Program-made: the position numbers and the translations under genes
Origin: Massilia agrisoli
Lineage (GTDB): Bacteria > Pseudomonadota > Gammaproteobacteria > Burkholderiales > Burkholderiaceae_D
NCBI RefSeq assembly: GCF_020831365.1
Contig: NZ_JAJHPV010000002.1
Span: forward strand, 211,389-275,388
DNA: 64,000 nucleotides
Direction: 5' to 3'
In this document: positions 29,795-38,189 of the stretch, in pieces
Layout: every line of letters starts with the position of its first letter
Position numbering within the stretch: the first letter of the stretch is position 1
The notes under the pieces: generated by a model
Told to the model about the DNA's origin: nothing
Seen by the model: only the letters and a program-made list of their open reading frames with translations
The model's database searches: none

Positions 29795-30331
29795 ATGGCC
29801 TCTTTGCAAGAGCAGTTTTTGAAAGCCGGACTGGTCGACAAGAACAAGGTCAAGCTGGTCAACCAGGACAAGAGCAAGCAGAAGAAGGTCGAACGCCGCA
29901 CCGGCACGGTCAGCGTCGACGAAGCGCGCATCGCCGCGCAGGAATTGCAGCGCAAGAACGCCGAGCGGGCGCGTGAGCTGAACGCGCAGCGCGATGCGGC
30001 GGCGTCGCAGAAGGCGATTGCGGCGCAGATTGCCCAGATGGTCAAGCAGAACCGCCAAAGCAAGGGCAATGGCGACATCGCCTACAACTTCACCCACGGT
30101 AGCAAGATCGAGCGCATCTACGTCTCGGCGGCGGTCCAGGCCCACCTGATGGCAGGGCGCCTGGTGATCGTGTGCCTGGGCGGTGTGACCGAACTGGTGC
30201 CGAAGGTCATCGCCGACAAGATCGCCGAGCGCGATGCCTCGCTGGTGGTGCGCGTCAAAAAAGTCAGCAACGAAGTGGACGAAGACGATCCATACGCAGC
30301 CTTCCAGATTCCTGACGACTTGATGTGGTAA
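29795..30331 (+). CDS. DUF2058 (YaiL-like) family protein
   Basis: 178 residues from the ATG after GGAGTAGCAAAC; an upstream in-frame start adds an unconserved tail. The N-terminal half is a highly charged helix (MASLQEQFLKAGLVDKNKVK, then Lys/Gln-rich to about residue 90), and the C-terminal half has YNFTHGSKIERIYVSAAVQ and LVPKVIADKIAERD, the DUF2058 pattern. It is a cytoplasmic, conserved proteobacterial protein of unknown function, likely nucleic-acid associated from its charge (inference). Confidence 0.9.
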   Translation: MASLQEQFLKAGLVDKNKVKLVNQDKSKQKKVERRTGTVSVDEARIAAQELQRKNAERARELNAQRDAAASQKAIAAQIAQMVKQNRQSKGNGDIAYNFTHGSKIERIYVSAAVQAHLMAGRLVIVCLGGVTELVPKVIADKIAERDASLVVRVKKVSNEVDEDDPYAAFQIPDDLMW

Positions 30332-30497
30332 CAGGCCAAGACAATGTTTTTGGTGCGCCCACTTATGATTTAGGGTAAGTTTTACGTCAAGGCATCAATT
30401 CGATCCGGTATGGCGCCGGTCCCGCACACCTGCTTGGCGTAAACATGAAAAACAATCCTGCAGCTTCAGACAACTGTGCAACACAGCGGGCGGCGCA

Positions 30498-31391
30498 ATG
30501 AGGGTACTGTCCGCCCTCGATGTACACCTGCTCGACATGCGCGCGCGGGAACTGAGCGGCTGGCGCCGCGGCCTGGTTGAGTTCTGGTATTTCGGTATCA
30601 AGAATGCGCGCGCCTGCCTGTTCGTCGGCCTGTTCTTCATCGCGATGATGGCGATACCGCGCGCGGGCATCGGCGGCATGCCGCGTTACGATGTACTGCT
30701 GGCGGTGGCCTTGCTCATCCAGTTCTGGATGGTCTGTTCGAAGCTTGAAACCATGGACGAGCTGAAAGCCATCTGCCTGTTCCACATGGTCGGCTTCGCC
30801 CTCGAGGCGTTCAAGGTATCGGGCAGCATCCGGTCGTGGAGCTATCCGGACTTCGGCTATACCAAGATACTCGACGTGCCCTTGTTTGCGGGCTTCATGT
30901 ATGCGGCGGTCGGCAGTTATGTGGTGCAGGCCTGGCGGCTGTTCGACCTGCGCATCCGCCACCACCCGCCGTACTGGATGGCGGCGACGGTGGCCATCCT
31001 CATTTACGCAAACTTCTTTACCCACCACTACATCGGCGACTACCGCTGGTACCTCGCGGCCTGCGCGCTGGCGCTGTATTTCCGCACTTCAGTGGTGTAC
31101 CGGCCGCTCGACCGCGACCGCCAGATGCCGCTGATGCTGGGATTTGTGCTGATCGGCTTCTTCGTCTGGCTGGCCGAAAACGTCGGTACTTTCTGGGGCG
31201 TGTGGCGCTATCCCAACCAGCTCGGCGCATGGTCACTGGTGCACGTCAGCAAATGGAGCTCATGGTCGCTGATGGTGATCATGACCTTCACGATCGTTGC
31301 CAACCTCAAGCACGTCAAAACCAGGATCCACGTAGCCGACAAGGGCTGGCATACGGGATGGCGGCGCGGCCCCACAGGCAGCGCCGGGTAG
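30498..31391 (+). CDS. DUF817 family integral membrane protein
   Basis: 297 residues with about eight hydrophobic segments: NARACLFVGLFFIAMMAIP (38-56), DVLLAVALLIQFWMV, KAICLFHMVGFALE, VPLFAGFMYAAVGSYVV, PYWMAATVAILIYANFF, WYLAACALALYF, PLMLGFVLIGFFVWLAENVG and SWSLMVIMTFTIVANL. Conserved polar and aromatic motifs between them (ALEAFKVSGSIRSWSYPDFGY, FTHHYIGDYRWY, GTFWGVWRYPNQ) match DUF817/YoaT. The function of the family is not established. It stands alone with a modest ribosome-binding site (GGGCGGCGCA). Confidence 0.9.
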   Translation: MRVLSALDVHLLDMRARELSGWRRGLVEFWYFGIKNARACLFVGLFFIAMMAIPRAGIGGMPRYDVLLAVALLIQFWMVCSKLETMDELKAICLFHMVGFALEAFKVSGSIRSWSYPDFGYTKILDVPLFAGFMYAAVGSYVVQAWRLFDLRIRHHPPYWMAATVAILIYANFFTHHYIGDYRWYLAACALALYFRTSVVYRPLDRDRQMPLMLGFVLIGFFVWLAENVGTFWGVWRYPNQLGAWSLVHVSKWSSWSLMVIMTFTIVANLKHVKTRIHVADKGWHTGWRRGPTGSAG

Positions 31392-31407
31392 TGCGCGACG
31401 AAAACCC

Positions 31408-31944
31408 TTAGACCCGCAGGTTTCCTTCAATCGAGTCGTCCAGGGTTTTGCCGATGGCGGCGCCGATCAGCATCTTCGCGCCCGCGATGGCGCTGCCATG
31501 CTTGTTGTCCCAGTAGTAGCCGTGCGACGGCGCCACTTTGATGACCGTGATGCGCGGGTCGTCCTCGCCCTCGGTGAACCAGGTCTTGAGAATGAAGTTC
31601 CACAGCTCCTTGATCTTGGCCTTGTCGCGCGAGATGCTGGCATGCCCTTCCAGGCTCAGGAACTCGGCGTGTTTTGAACCCTGGAAGAACAGCTTCACGG
31701 AAGGGTTCGCTGCGATTTCGCGGTTCTTGTAGCTGTCGCTGGCGCTGAGGAACCACAGGTTGCCTTGCTCGTCGACCTGCTGCACGCTCATCGGCCGGAC
31801 GCCTGAGCTGCCGCCCGTTCCGCCCTCGGTGCAGAAGAAACACGTTTCCGCTTCTTTCACCAGTTCCGTTAGTTTTTTGATTGCCGGCGCCCCGGACAGG
31901 TCTTCAAAATTATGTTCGGGCTGCTGCTTGTTGATTGAATCCAT
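31408..31944 (-). CDS. Pyridoxamine 5'-phosphate oxidase-fold general stress protein
   Basis: 178 residues; GAGGAGCACTTC precedes the ATG. The split-barrel flavin-binding fold is indicated by CFFCTEGGTGGSSGVRPMSV, GNLWFLSASDSYKNREI and VKLFFQGSKHAEFLSLEGHA. This arrangement is that of general stress protein 26-like FMN/FAD-binding proteins, not true PdxH. The C terminus (about 145-178) forms a KHGSAIAGAKMLIGAAIG helix typical of the subgroup. The substrate is unknown. Monocistronic, convergent with the DUF817 gene. Confidence 0.9.
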   Translation of the reverse strand: MDSINKQQPEHNFEDLSGAPAIKKLTELVKEAETCFFCTEGGTGGSSGVRPMSVQQVDEQGNLWFLSASDSYKNREIAANPSVKLFFQGSKHAEFLSLEGHASISRDKAKIKELWNFILKTWFTEGEDDPRITVIKVAPSHGYYWDNKHGSAIAGAKMLIGAAIGKTLDDSIEGNLRV

Positions 31945-32101
31945 GAAGTGCTCCTCGGCTGACTGATTCAGGACATCCTATCAATCACGCTGCCCGGTGT
32001 GTGTTGGCGGATTAACCGAGTGGGCTGAACATTGCCTTCAGTTGATGACGCTTTGGAACATCCTAGGAGCGCCACCCCGAGGATGGCGCTTCCCTTGCGC
32101 A

Positions 32102-32557
32102 TTACTTCGGCATCACTACCGTGTCGATCACGTGGATCACGCCATTGTCAGCGGCAATATCGGTCTGCACGACCGTCGCTTTGTCGAGGCGCACTTTGTT
32201 GCCCATCATGCTGACCGTCAGCGCGCTTCCTTCGACGGATTTCACGGCGCCCGGCTTGACGTCAGCAGCCATGACCTTGCCTGGAACCACGTGGTAGGTC
32301 AGCACCTTGGTCAGCGCGGCCTTATCCTTCAGCAGGGCATCGAGCTTGGCCTTGGGGATCTTGGCGAACGCCTTGTCGGTCGGGGCAAAGACCGTAAATG
32401 GGCCGGGACCTTTGAGCGTATCGACCAGGCCGGCCGCTTCGATTGCCGTGACGAGGGTGTTGAAGTTGCCTGCCGACTTGGCGGTATCGACGATGTCTGC
32501 CGCTTGCGCCGCGCCAAATGCCAGGGACATTGAGACTGCCATCAAAACTTTTTTCAT
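32102..32557 (-). CDS. Secreted fasciclin (FAS1) domain protein
   Basis: 151 residues with CCAAGGAGCGAGCA before the ATG. Signal peptide [19 protein letters not shown], then a single FAS1 domain with the H1 motif [34 protein letters not shown], and the H2 region [13 protein letters not shown] at the C terminus. FAS1 proteins are small secreted adhesion or stress proteins. The gene diverges from a MerR-type regulator; the 147-base gap between them contains three copies of an octamer (see below), which suggests control by that regulator. Confidence 0.93.
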   Translation of the reverse strand: MKKVLMAVSMSLAFGAAQAADIVDTAKSAGNFNTLVTAIEAAGLVDTLKGPGPFTVFAPTDKAFAKIPKAKLDALLKDKAALTKVLTYHVVPGKVMAADVKPGAVKSVEGSALTVSMMGNKVRLDKATVVQTDIAADNGVIHVIDTVVMPK

Positions 32558-32581
32558 TGCTCGCTCCTTGGGTAGATGAGA

Positions 32582-32695
32582 TTGAACCGCTCAACGGCTC
32601 TGCACTGTTTTTGAACCGTTATGTAAAGAATTATGCGCCTGAATTTCTAGCCGTCCCGTTGATGACGCGATAAAATACAGACATTATCGGTTCAA
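32582..32695. promoter_or_regulatory. Candidate operator cluster: three TTGAACCG octamers between fasciclin and merR genes
   Basis: TTGAACCG occurs at 32582-32589 and 32611-32618, and inverted (CGGTTCAA) at 32688-32695. The first sits in a near-palindrome (TTGAACCGCTCAA). The third lies immediately after the proposed -10 of the regulator gene. An 8-mer is expected about twice by chance in the whole window on both strands, so three in 114 bases is notable; the regulator that binds is inferred to be the adjacent MerR protein. Confidence 0.5.
32659..32687 (+). promoter_or_regulatory. Candidate sigma-70 promoter of the merR-family gene
   Basis: -35 TTGATG (32659-32664), 17-base spacer, -10 CATTAT (32682-32687). 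The start codon is only 18 bases beyond the -10, so the transcript leader would be about 10 bases. Confidence 0.5.
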
Positions 32696-32704
32696 GAACG
32701 GGTC

Positions 32705-33670
32705 ATGAGAATGGAAGCCAAAGATAAAGCCGAGGCAGGCCAGGCCGCTTACCGCAGCGGAGTTGCCGCCCGGTTAGCGGGCCTGCCGGTAGAGACCTTG
32801 CGGGTGTGGGAGCGGCGCTACGGGGTGTCGGACACGCAGCGTTCCGAGCATGGCCAGCGCCTGTATTCGGCCGACCAGGTCCGGCGCCTCGGCCTGCTCA
32901 AGCAGCTGGTCGACCAGGGACATCCAATCGGCTCGATCGCCGGCCTGCCGGCGGACCAGCTCAGTGCGCTCGCGGCCCCGGCTGCAGCCGGTGCGGCGAG
33001 CCATGCGGGGCCGGTGCGGGTGGCCGTCATCGGCGAGGGTTTGCGGCGCCGCATCGCCGCCGACGGGCGCTATGCCAACCAGCTGGAGATGGTGGGAAGT
33101 TGCGGCCGCCTGGAGCAGGCCGAATCGATGCTGCACGATATCAGGCCGGAAGTGCTGCTGGTCGAATTGTCCGAGCTTGACGACGCCGCCTTGCCAAAAA
33201 TTGCGGCGGCCCGCCAGCAGGCAGGCGCTGCGGCAACCCTGGTGATGTACCGCTTTTGCGCCAGCGCGACGATTCGCGAACTGCGCGCGCAGGGCTGCCT
33301 GGTCGCGCGGGTGCCGGCGGAACTGGGCGAGCTGGTGATGTTGTGCCGGACCGCTTCGTCAGGCAAGCCGCTGCTGGCCTTGCCCGCGCGCGAGGCGGTC
33401 GCGCCGCGCCGCTTCGACGACGCTACCCTGGCCGCGTATGCGGCCGCTGGCAACAGGCTCGAATGCGAATGCCCGCGCCACCTGGCCGATCTGTTGATGA
33501 TGGTTGGCAGCTTCGAACGCTACAGCGCGCAGTGCGCTTCACGCAACGAGGCCGACGCACGGTTGCACGCTGAGCTGGAGCATGCGGCGGGCGCTGCCCG
33601 CACGGTCCTCGAGGCAGCAATGGAACGGCTGGCGCTGGCGGAGGGGCTCGACGGCAACAGGGCTTACTGA
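32705..33670 (+). CDS. MerR-family regulator with degenerate B12-binding-like domain
   Basis: 321 residues. The N-terminal MerR winged helix (about 16-85) shows RSGVAARLAGLPVETLRVWERRYGV, HGQRLYSADQVRRLGLLKQL and DQGHPIGSIAGL, the form of LitR/CarH/MlrA-type regulators. Residues about 105-225 look like the Rossmann part of a cobalamin-binding domain (VLLVELSELDD, ATLVMYRFCASATIRELRAQG), but no DxHxxG-type cobalamin-binding motif is seen. A helical C-terminal region follows. I infer a repressor or activator that lost or never had B12 light sensing. It starts very close to its promoter and has weak ribosome-binding sequence. Its stop overlaps the convergent CAT-like gene by 7 bases. Confidence 0.88.
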   Translation: MRMEAKDKAEAGQAAYRSGVAARLAGLPVETLRVWERRYGVSDTQRSEHGQRLYSADQVRRLGLLKQLVDQGHPIGSIAGLPADQLSALAAPAAAGAASHAGPVRVAVIGEGLRRRIAADGRYANQLEMVGSCGRLEQAESMLHDIRPEVLLVELSELDDAALPKIAAARQQAGAAATLVMYRFCASATIRELRAQGCLVARVPAELGELVMLCRTASSGKPLLALPAREAVAPRRFDDATLAAYAAAGNRLECECPRHLADLLMMVGSFERYSAQCASRNEADARLHAELEHAAGAARTVLEAAMERLALAEGLDGNRAY

Positions 33671-34302
33671 ATAAGGGAGGACAGTTCGGCGGCGATGGTT
33701 TGGGCCAACAGGTGGATGTGATAGCCATCGACGAAGCCGTGGTGCGCCTGGACCGAGAAGGGCAGCTGCATCCGTCCGTTCGCGCCGTCCCTGAATTTCC
33801 CCCATGCGAGCGAAGGAATGTCCGGCGAGCCCACCGACGCCATCGGGTGCTGGATGGATGTGAAATCCAGCCACGGGATGCAGGTGACGAACACCTGGTT
33901 CTTGCACTCGCGTGGCGACATTCCCTGGTAAGTGTCGTTCAAGGCGCCCATATGGCTCGCTTCGTCGCGCGCCACCAGGCTGCGCGCGACGAATTCACGC
34001 AGGTCATCCGACCACGCGAACTGCGCGAAATTCAGGTCATGGTGCTGGTTGACCACGGTATAGGAAGGCGTCAGCCGGTCGATGCAAATCACTTCACCCT
34101 CGAAAATGCGGTAGCGGAAGTTTTCGACCTTCAGCACCGCGCGCAGCACGGCGCACAGCAGCACATGAAAGGGCGGCAAGCCCTGCGCCTTGCACCATGG
34201 CCGGAAGTCCGGCAAGTCCATCGTGAAACTCAGATTGACTGCGGGGCTGTCCATCCGGTCGAAAAGTTCAAAGCGGTCGCGCCGCCGTTCAAAGTTCTGC
34301 AT
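33664..34302 (-). CDS. Chloramphenicol acetyltransferase-like protein (CatA fold)
   Basis: 212 residues, close to the usual 215-220 of CatA. MDSPAVNLSFTMDLPDF, LPPFHVLLCAVLRAV, NFRYRIFEGEV and the catalytic HHxxxDG segment (QAHHGFVDGYHIHLL, near residue 190) follow the type A CAT order. Such enzymes transfer acetyl from acetyl-CoA to a hydroxyl of a small acceptor; whether chloramphenicol is the substrate is not known. No mobile-element sequence flanks it, so it looks like a resident gene. The start ATG has only a weak purine stretch upstream (AAGAGCAAGAA). Confidence 0.85.
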   Translation of the reverse strand: MQNFERRRDRFELFDRMDSPAVNLSFTMDLPDFRPWCKAQGLPPFHVLLCAVLRAVLKVENFRYRIFEGEVICIDRLTPSYTVVNQHHDLNFAQFAWSDDLREFVARSLVARDEASHMGALNDTYQGMSPRECKNQVFVTCIPWLDFTSIQHPMASVGSPDIPSLAWGKFRDGANGRMQLPFSVQAHHGFVDGYHIHLLAQTIAAELSSLIQ

Positions 34303-34396
34303 ACGTTCTTGCTCTTAAGGAAACTGGCCTGCGAAGCGCCGGAAATCAGCGATTGTATGTTCAAATCGTCCGCGCAGACACTCCAGGGAGCTCAGC

Positions 34397-34606
34397 ATGG
34401 CAGACGCATTCAAGGTCGGCGACAAGGTGCAATGGCATTCGCCGCAGGGAACGGTAGATGGGAAGATCAAGAAAAAGCTGACCGCGCCAACCGACATCAA
34501 GGGGCATCATGTCGCCGCATCGCCGGACCATCCGGAGTACCTTGTGGTCAGCGACAAGACCGGCGCCGAAGCTGCACACAAGGCAAGTGCGCTCAAAAAA
34601 ATTTAG
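34397..34606 (+). CDS. DUF2945 (TUDOR-like) small protein
   Basis: 69 residues with CAGGGAGCTCAGC before the ATG. FKVGDKVQWHSPQGTVDGKI at the start, then HVAASPDHPEYLVVSDKTG and KASALKKI at the end, is the pattern of DUF2945, described as a hypervirulence-associated TUDOR-fold domain. It is a small beta-barrel of unknown role, cytoplasmic. Single gene, followed after 100 bases by another small gene on the same strand. Confidence 0.88.
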   Translation: MADAFKVGDKVQWHSPQGTVDGKIKKKLTAPTDIKGHHVAASPDHPEYLVVSDKTGAEAAHKASALKKI

Positions 34607-34708
34607 GCAGCCGGCGCGGGTTCTTCCCACCACCCTTGTCAATGTCCGTGGCCGCGCCACCGAAAGGCAATTCTTGCTAATCTCGCGCCGGATGAGGAGG
34701 GCATAGCC

Positions 34709-34909
34709 ATGCAACGCGCACTGATTGTCATTGGATTGCTGATCGCCGCCGCTGGCCTCGCGTGGCCATGGCTGAGCAAGCTGCCGCTGGGCCGCCTGCC
34801 GGGTGATATCCATATCGTCCGGGAAGGCGTCAGCTTTCATTTCCCGATCGTGACCTGCATCGTGATTTCCCTGGTGCTGTCACTGCTGGTCTGGTTGTTC
34901 CGCCGCTGA
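34709..34909 (+). CDS. DUF2905 family small membrane protein
   Basis: 66 residues; GATGAGGAGGGCATAGCC precedes the ATG. Two membrane helices (about 4-22 and 46-63) flank a conserved loop LGRLPGDIHIVREGVSFHFP, which is the DUF2905 signature. Inner-membrane protein of unknown function. It may share a transcript with the M28 peptidase gene that starts about 50 bases downstream. Confidence 0.9.
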   Translation: MQRALIVIGLLIAAAGLAWPWLSKLPLGRLPGDIHIVREGVSFHFPIVTCIVISLVLSLLVWLFRR

Positions 34910-34962
34910 GCCGGCTATGATACTGTGCCGATCTTGCCGTTCTTATTTGATGGAGACAAGCA

Positions 34963-36612
34963 TTGAAAAACGCCACCTTAGTATTGTTGACCCTTGCCGC
35001 AGCGTCCGCGCACGCTGCTGACACGCCGAAGTTCGATCCGAAGCGCCTGTCCCAGGATGTCAAAGTGTTGTCGTCGGACGAGTTCGAGGGCCGCGGCCCG
35101 AACACCGCCGGCGAAACCAAAACCGTGAATTACCTCGTCGAACAATTCAAGGCCGCCGGCCTGCAGCCGGGCGGCGACCTGGCGGGCGGCAAGCGCAGCT
35201 GGACGCAGGACGTTCCGCTCGGCCGCTTCGAGATCAAGGGCCCGGTCAAGCTGACCCTGCACGAAGGCAAGAACAGCCGCCCGCTCGCCCAGGGCGACGA
35301 CATGGCGGTGCGCGCGTCGATGAGCGGCGCGAAGACCGTCGACTTCAAGAACGCGCCGCTGGTCTTCGTCGGTTACGGCGTCACTGCGCCTGAGCGCAAG
35401 TGGGACGATTTCAAGGGCATGGACCTGAAGGGCAAGCTGGCGGTCGTGCTGATCAACGATCCCGACTTCGAAACCGGCCAGGGCGATTTCGGCGGCAAGG
35501 CGATGACTTACTACGGCCGCTGGACCTACAAGTACGAAGAGATGGCGCGCCGCGGCGCGCTCGGCACGATCATTGTCCACGAGACCGCGCCGGCATCGTA
35601 TGGCTGGCCGACGGTGAAGAACTCGAACACCAACGTCATGTACGACGTCGTGCGCAAGGAGCCGCGCAAATCGCACGCGCCGATGGAAGCGTGGATCCAG
35701 CGCGATCTGGCAGCAAACATGTTCAAGACGGCCGGCATCGATTTCGAGGCAGCCAAGAAGCAGGCCCAGGCCCGCTCCTTCAAGCCGATCGAACTCAAGG
35801 GCGTGACCCTGTCGGCCAACTACGCCGTCGATGCTCAGGTCATCAAGTCGAAGAACGTGGTGGCGATCCGCGAAGGCAGCAAGCTGCCGAAGCAGTACGT
35901 CATGTACAGCGGCCACTGGGACCACCTTGGCGTGGGCCAGCCAGACGCCAACGGCGACAAGATCTATAACGGCGCTGTCGACAACGCCACCGGCATCGCC
36001 GCCATGCTGGAACTGGCGCGCGTCTACGCCAAGCAGCCGGCGCCGCAGCGCAGCGTGGTGTTCCTGGCGGTGACCGCGGAAGAAAAGGGCCTGCTCGGTT
36101 CCGAGTATTACGCGTCGAACCCGCTGTATCCGCTGGCGTCGACCGTCGGCGTGATCAACATGGACGCGCTCAGCCCGCGTGGCCCTTCGCGCAACTTCAA
36201 CATCTCGGGCAGCGCCCGGCTCGACCTGCTGGACCAGCTGGTGGCCAAGGCCAAGCAGTGGGACATCGCCTACTCGCCTGATCCGAAGCCGGAAGCAGGC
36301 TACTTCTTCCGTTCCGACCACTTCCCGTTCGCCAAGCGCGGCGTGCCTGCGCTGTCCTTCGGTTCGGGGAACGACTGGGTGGAAGGCGGCGTGAAAGCTG
36401 GCGAAGCGGCCGAAGCCGAGTACACCGAGAAGGCCTACCACCAGCCTGCCGACGAATTCGATCCGAAGTGGACCTTCACCGGCATGGCGCGCGACCTCGA
36501 AGTGCTGTACTCGCTGGGCGCCGACCTGGCCAATTCGAAGACCTGGCCGAACTGGTCAGTCGATTCGGAGTTCCGCGCGGCGCGCGACAAGTCCGCAGCT
36601 GAACGCAAGTAA
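34963..36612 (+). CDS. M28 family zinc metallopeptidase with PA domain, exported
   Basis: 549 residues. The start is TTG, preceded by GGAGACAAGCA; an ATG 13 bases upstream is out of frame. Signal peptide LKNATLVLLTLAAASAHA. A protease-associated insert (about 120-280) interrupts the N-terminal part. The M28 zinc site is complete: SGHWDHLG, NGAVDNATG, TAEEKGLLG, VINMDAL and the final His in YHQPADEFD. Such enzymes are periplasmic aminopeptidases. Tandem family A repeats follow its stop. Confidence 0.93.
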   Translation: MKNATLVLLTLAAASAHAADTPKFDPKRLSQDVKVLSSDEFEGRGPNTAGETKTVNYLVEQFKAAGLQPGGDLAGGKRSWTQDVPLGRFEIKGPVKLTLHEGKNSRPLAQGDDMAVRASMSGAKTVDFKNAPLVFVGYGVTAPERKWDDFKGMDLKGKLAVVLINDPDFETGQGDFGGKAMTYYGRWTYKYEEMARRGALGTIIVHETAPASYGWPTVKNSNTNVMYDVVRKEPRKSHAPMEAWIQRDLAANMFKTAGIDFEAAKKQAQARSFKPIELKGVTLSANYAVDAQVIKSKNVVAIREGSKLPKQYVMYSGHWDHLGVGQPDANGDKIYNGAVDNATGIAAMLELARVYAKQPAPQRSVVFLAVTAEEKGLLGSEYYASNPLYPLASTVGVINMDALSPRGPSRNFNISGSARLDLLDQLVAKAKQWDIAYSPDPKPEAGYFFRSDHFPFAKRGVPALSFGSGNDWVEGGVKAGEAAEAEYTEKAYHQPADEFDPKWTFTGMARDLEVLYSLGADLANSKTWPNWSVDSEFRAARDKSAAERK

Positions 36613-36626
36613 GCCAGCAAATTAGC

Positions 36627-36783
36627 GTCGTTCCTGCGAAAGCAGGAACCTGTACACCAGCTGACCTGACGTGCCATGGGTCCCTGCCTTCGCAGGGACG
36701 ACAGCACGTCGTTCCTGCGAAAGCAGGAACCTGTACACCAGCTGACCTGACGTGCTATGGGTCCCTGCCTTCGCAGGGACGAC
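36627..36783. repeat. Two tandem BIME-like repeats, family A, copies 3a and 3b
   Basis: Two 76-bp units (36627-36702 and 36708-36783) differ at one position only. Each begins GTCGTTCCTGCGAAAGCAGG and ends CCTGCCTTCGCAGGGACGAC, so each is an inverted pair of hairpins around a 26-base centre. They fill the gap between the M28 peptidase and the convergent GST gene. Confidence 0.88.
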
Positions 36784-36789
36784 AGTCTT

Positions 36790-37494
36790 CTAAGGCCGGG
36801 CTGGAATGTTCAGTCCGCGCTCGACGGCAGGGCGCGCGGCAAAGCCGGCCACCACCCTTTGCACGTTGGGGAAATTGTCGATACCGACCAGGTCGCCTGC
36901 GGCATAGAAACCGACCAGGTTGCGCACCCACGGGAAGATCGCGATGTCGGCGATGGTGTATTGCTCGCCCATCATCCACTCGCGGCCTTCGAGGTGGCGC
37001 TCCAGCACGCCGAGCAGGCGCACGGATTCGGCCAGGTAGCGGTCGCGCGGGCGCTTGTCCTCGTAGTCCTTGCCGGCGAATTTGTGGAAGAAGCCCAACT
37101 GCCCGAACATCGGCCCGACCCCACCCATCTGGAACATCAGCCACTGGATGGCCCGGTAACGCGCGCCTGCGTCCTTCGGCAACAGCATGCCGCTCTTGTC
37201 GGCCAGGTACAGCAAGATGGCGCCGGATTCAAATAGCGCCAGCGGTTTGCCGTCCGGACCGTTCGGGTCGATGATGGCCGGTATCTTGTTATTCGGGTTC
37301 AGCGACATGAACTCCGGCGACAGCTGGTCATTGGTCTCGAAGTTCACCAGGTGCGGTTCATAGGGCAGGCCGGTTTCTTCGAGCATGATCGAGGCCTTGA
37401 CGCCGTTGGGCGTGGGCAGCGAATACAGCTGGATGCGGTCGGGAAAGGCTGCAGGCCATTTGGCATGGATGGGGAAGTCGGCGATTCCGGTCAT
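36790..37494 (-). CDS. Glutathione S-transferase (YghU/YfcG-like)
   Basis: 234 residues from the second ATG of ATGACCATG, which gives the better spacing to AAGAGG. N-terminal thioredoxin-like domain with YSLPTPNGVKASIMLEE (about 24-40), where the TPNG-K motif marks the nu-class/YghU group with Thr/Asn rather than Tyr at the thiol, and FESGAILLYLADK. C-terminal helical domain with GQLGFFHKFAGKDYEDKRPRDR and YTIADIAIFPWV. The group has disulfide-bond reductase and peroxidase activity. Single gene. Confidence 0.93.
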   Translation of the reverse strand: MTGIADFPIHAKWPAAFPDRIQLYSLPTPNGVKASIMLEETGLPYEPHLVNFETNDQLSPEFMSLNPNNKIPAIIDPNGPDGKPLALFESGAILLYLADKSGMLLPKDAGARYRAIQWLMFQMGGVGPMFGQLGFFHKFAGKDYEDKRPRDRYLAESVRLLGVLERHLEGREWMMGEQYTIADIAIFPWVRNLVGFYAAGDLVGIDNFPNVQRVVAGFAARPAVERGLNIPARP

Positions 37495-37643
37495 GGTCAT
37501 CCTCTTGTGAACAAATGATCATCATTATCGTTGAACCGGCGCGAACGCGCAGGGCGCCGGAGCGTGCTGTAAAATTTGCGGCAGCCTTCCGATTTCCAAT
37601 TGCCGGAGTACACAAAATCCTACGTTTTTTCCTCATAGCGGCG

Positions 37644-38102
37644 ATGCGCATGCCGAAGCTGACGATCGCCCTTGCATTACTCGTGCTGGCAGCGTTGGCC
37701 AGCGCGATGACCTACACCGGTTTCCTTGTCGTCGGGGTGTTGGCTGATCACCTCGGCACAGGGCGCGTCGCGGCAGGCTTGCTGCTTGCCGCCCTTTTTG
37801 CAAGATTTCCTTGGATAAGCAAAGGCAAGCTGCGCATCGTTGGCGTATTGCCTCAACCTGTCCGTCGTCCGCTCATGGTGGGCTTGCTGGCGCTTTGCTT
37901 GCTGAACTTCCTGGCCCGAGGCGAGTACGTGCCCGCAGCTTTTACTGGTTTCACGACGACTTTTCTTCTTGCCTATCCCTGGTTGAGGCGAGCAATCTTC
38001 GAGCGAATGTTATCGTCTTTCCTCACATTCGCTGGCCGAAACCCTCCTGCCGCCAAGGACGACATGGTGATCGATGGCGAATTCAGGGAAAAGAAAGAAT
38101 GA
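37644..38102 (+). CDS. Small hypothetical inner-membrane protein
   Basis: About 152 residues if it starts at MRMPKLTIALALLVLA; a second ATG two codons later is also possible, and no Shine-Dalgarno sequence decides. Hydrophobic segments at about 6-25, 28-45, 66-82 and 88-105, then a soluble tail ending KDDMVIDGEFREKKE. Not recognised. A TGTAAAAT -10-like sequence lies about 75 bases upstream. Codon use looks somewhat less GC-biased than that of neighbours. Confidence 0.7.
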   Translation: MRMPKLTIALALLVLAALASAMTYTGFLVVGVLADHLGTGRVAAGLLLAALFARFPWISKGKLRIVGVLPQPVRRPLMVGLLALCLLNFLARGEYVPAAFTGFTTTFLLAYPWLRRAIFERMLSSFLTFAGRNPPAAKDDMVIDGEFREKKE

Positions 38103-38189
38103 CGGAAACGACGATGTGACCGCGCCGTGCCGTGGCCCTGCGCGGTATCGGTTAAAATCGTTGTCATCATTTACATTCCACCTCACTCG

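Noticed and set aside
37531..37538. A fourth TTGAACCG octamer upstream of the GST and small membrane protein genes
   Set aside because: One isolated copy is within chance expectation; no clustering as seen between the fasciclin and merR genes.
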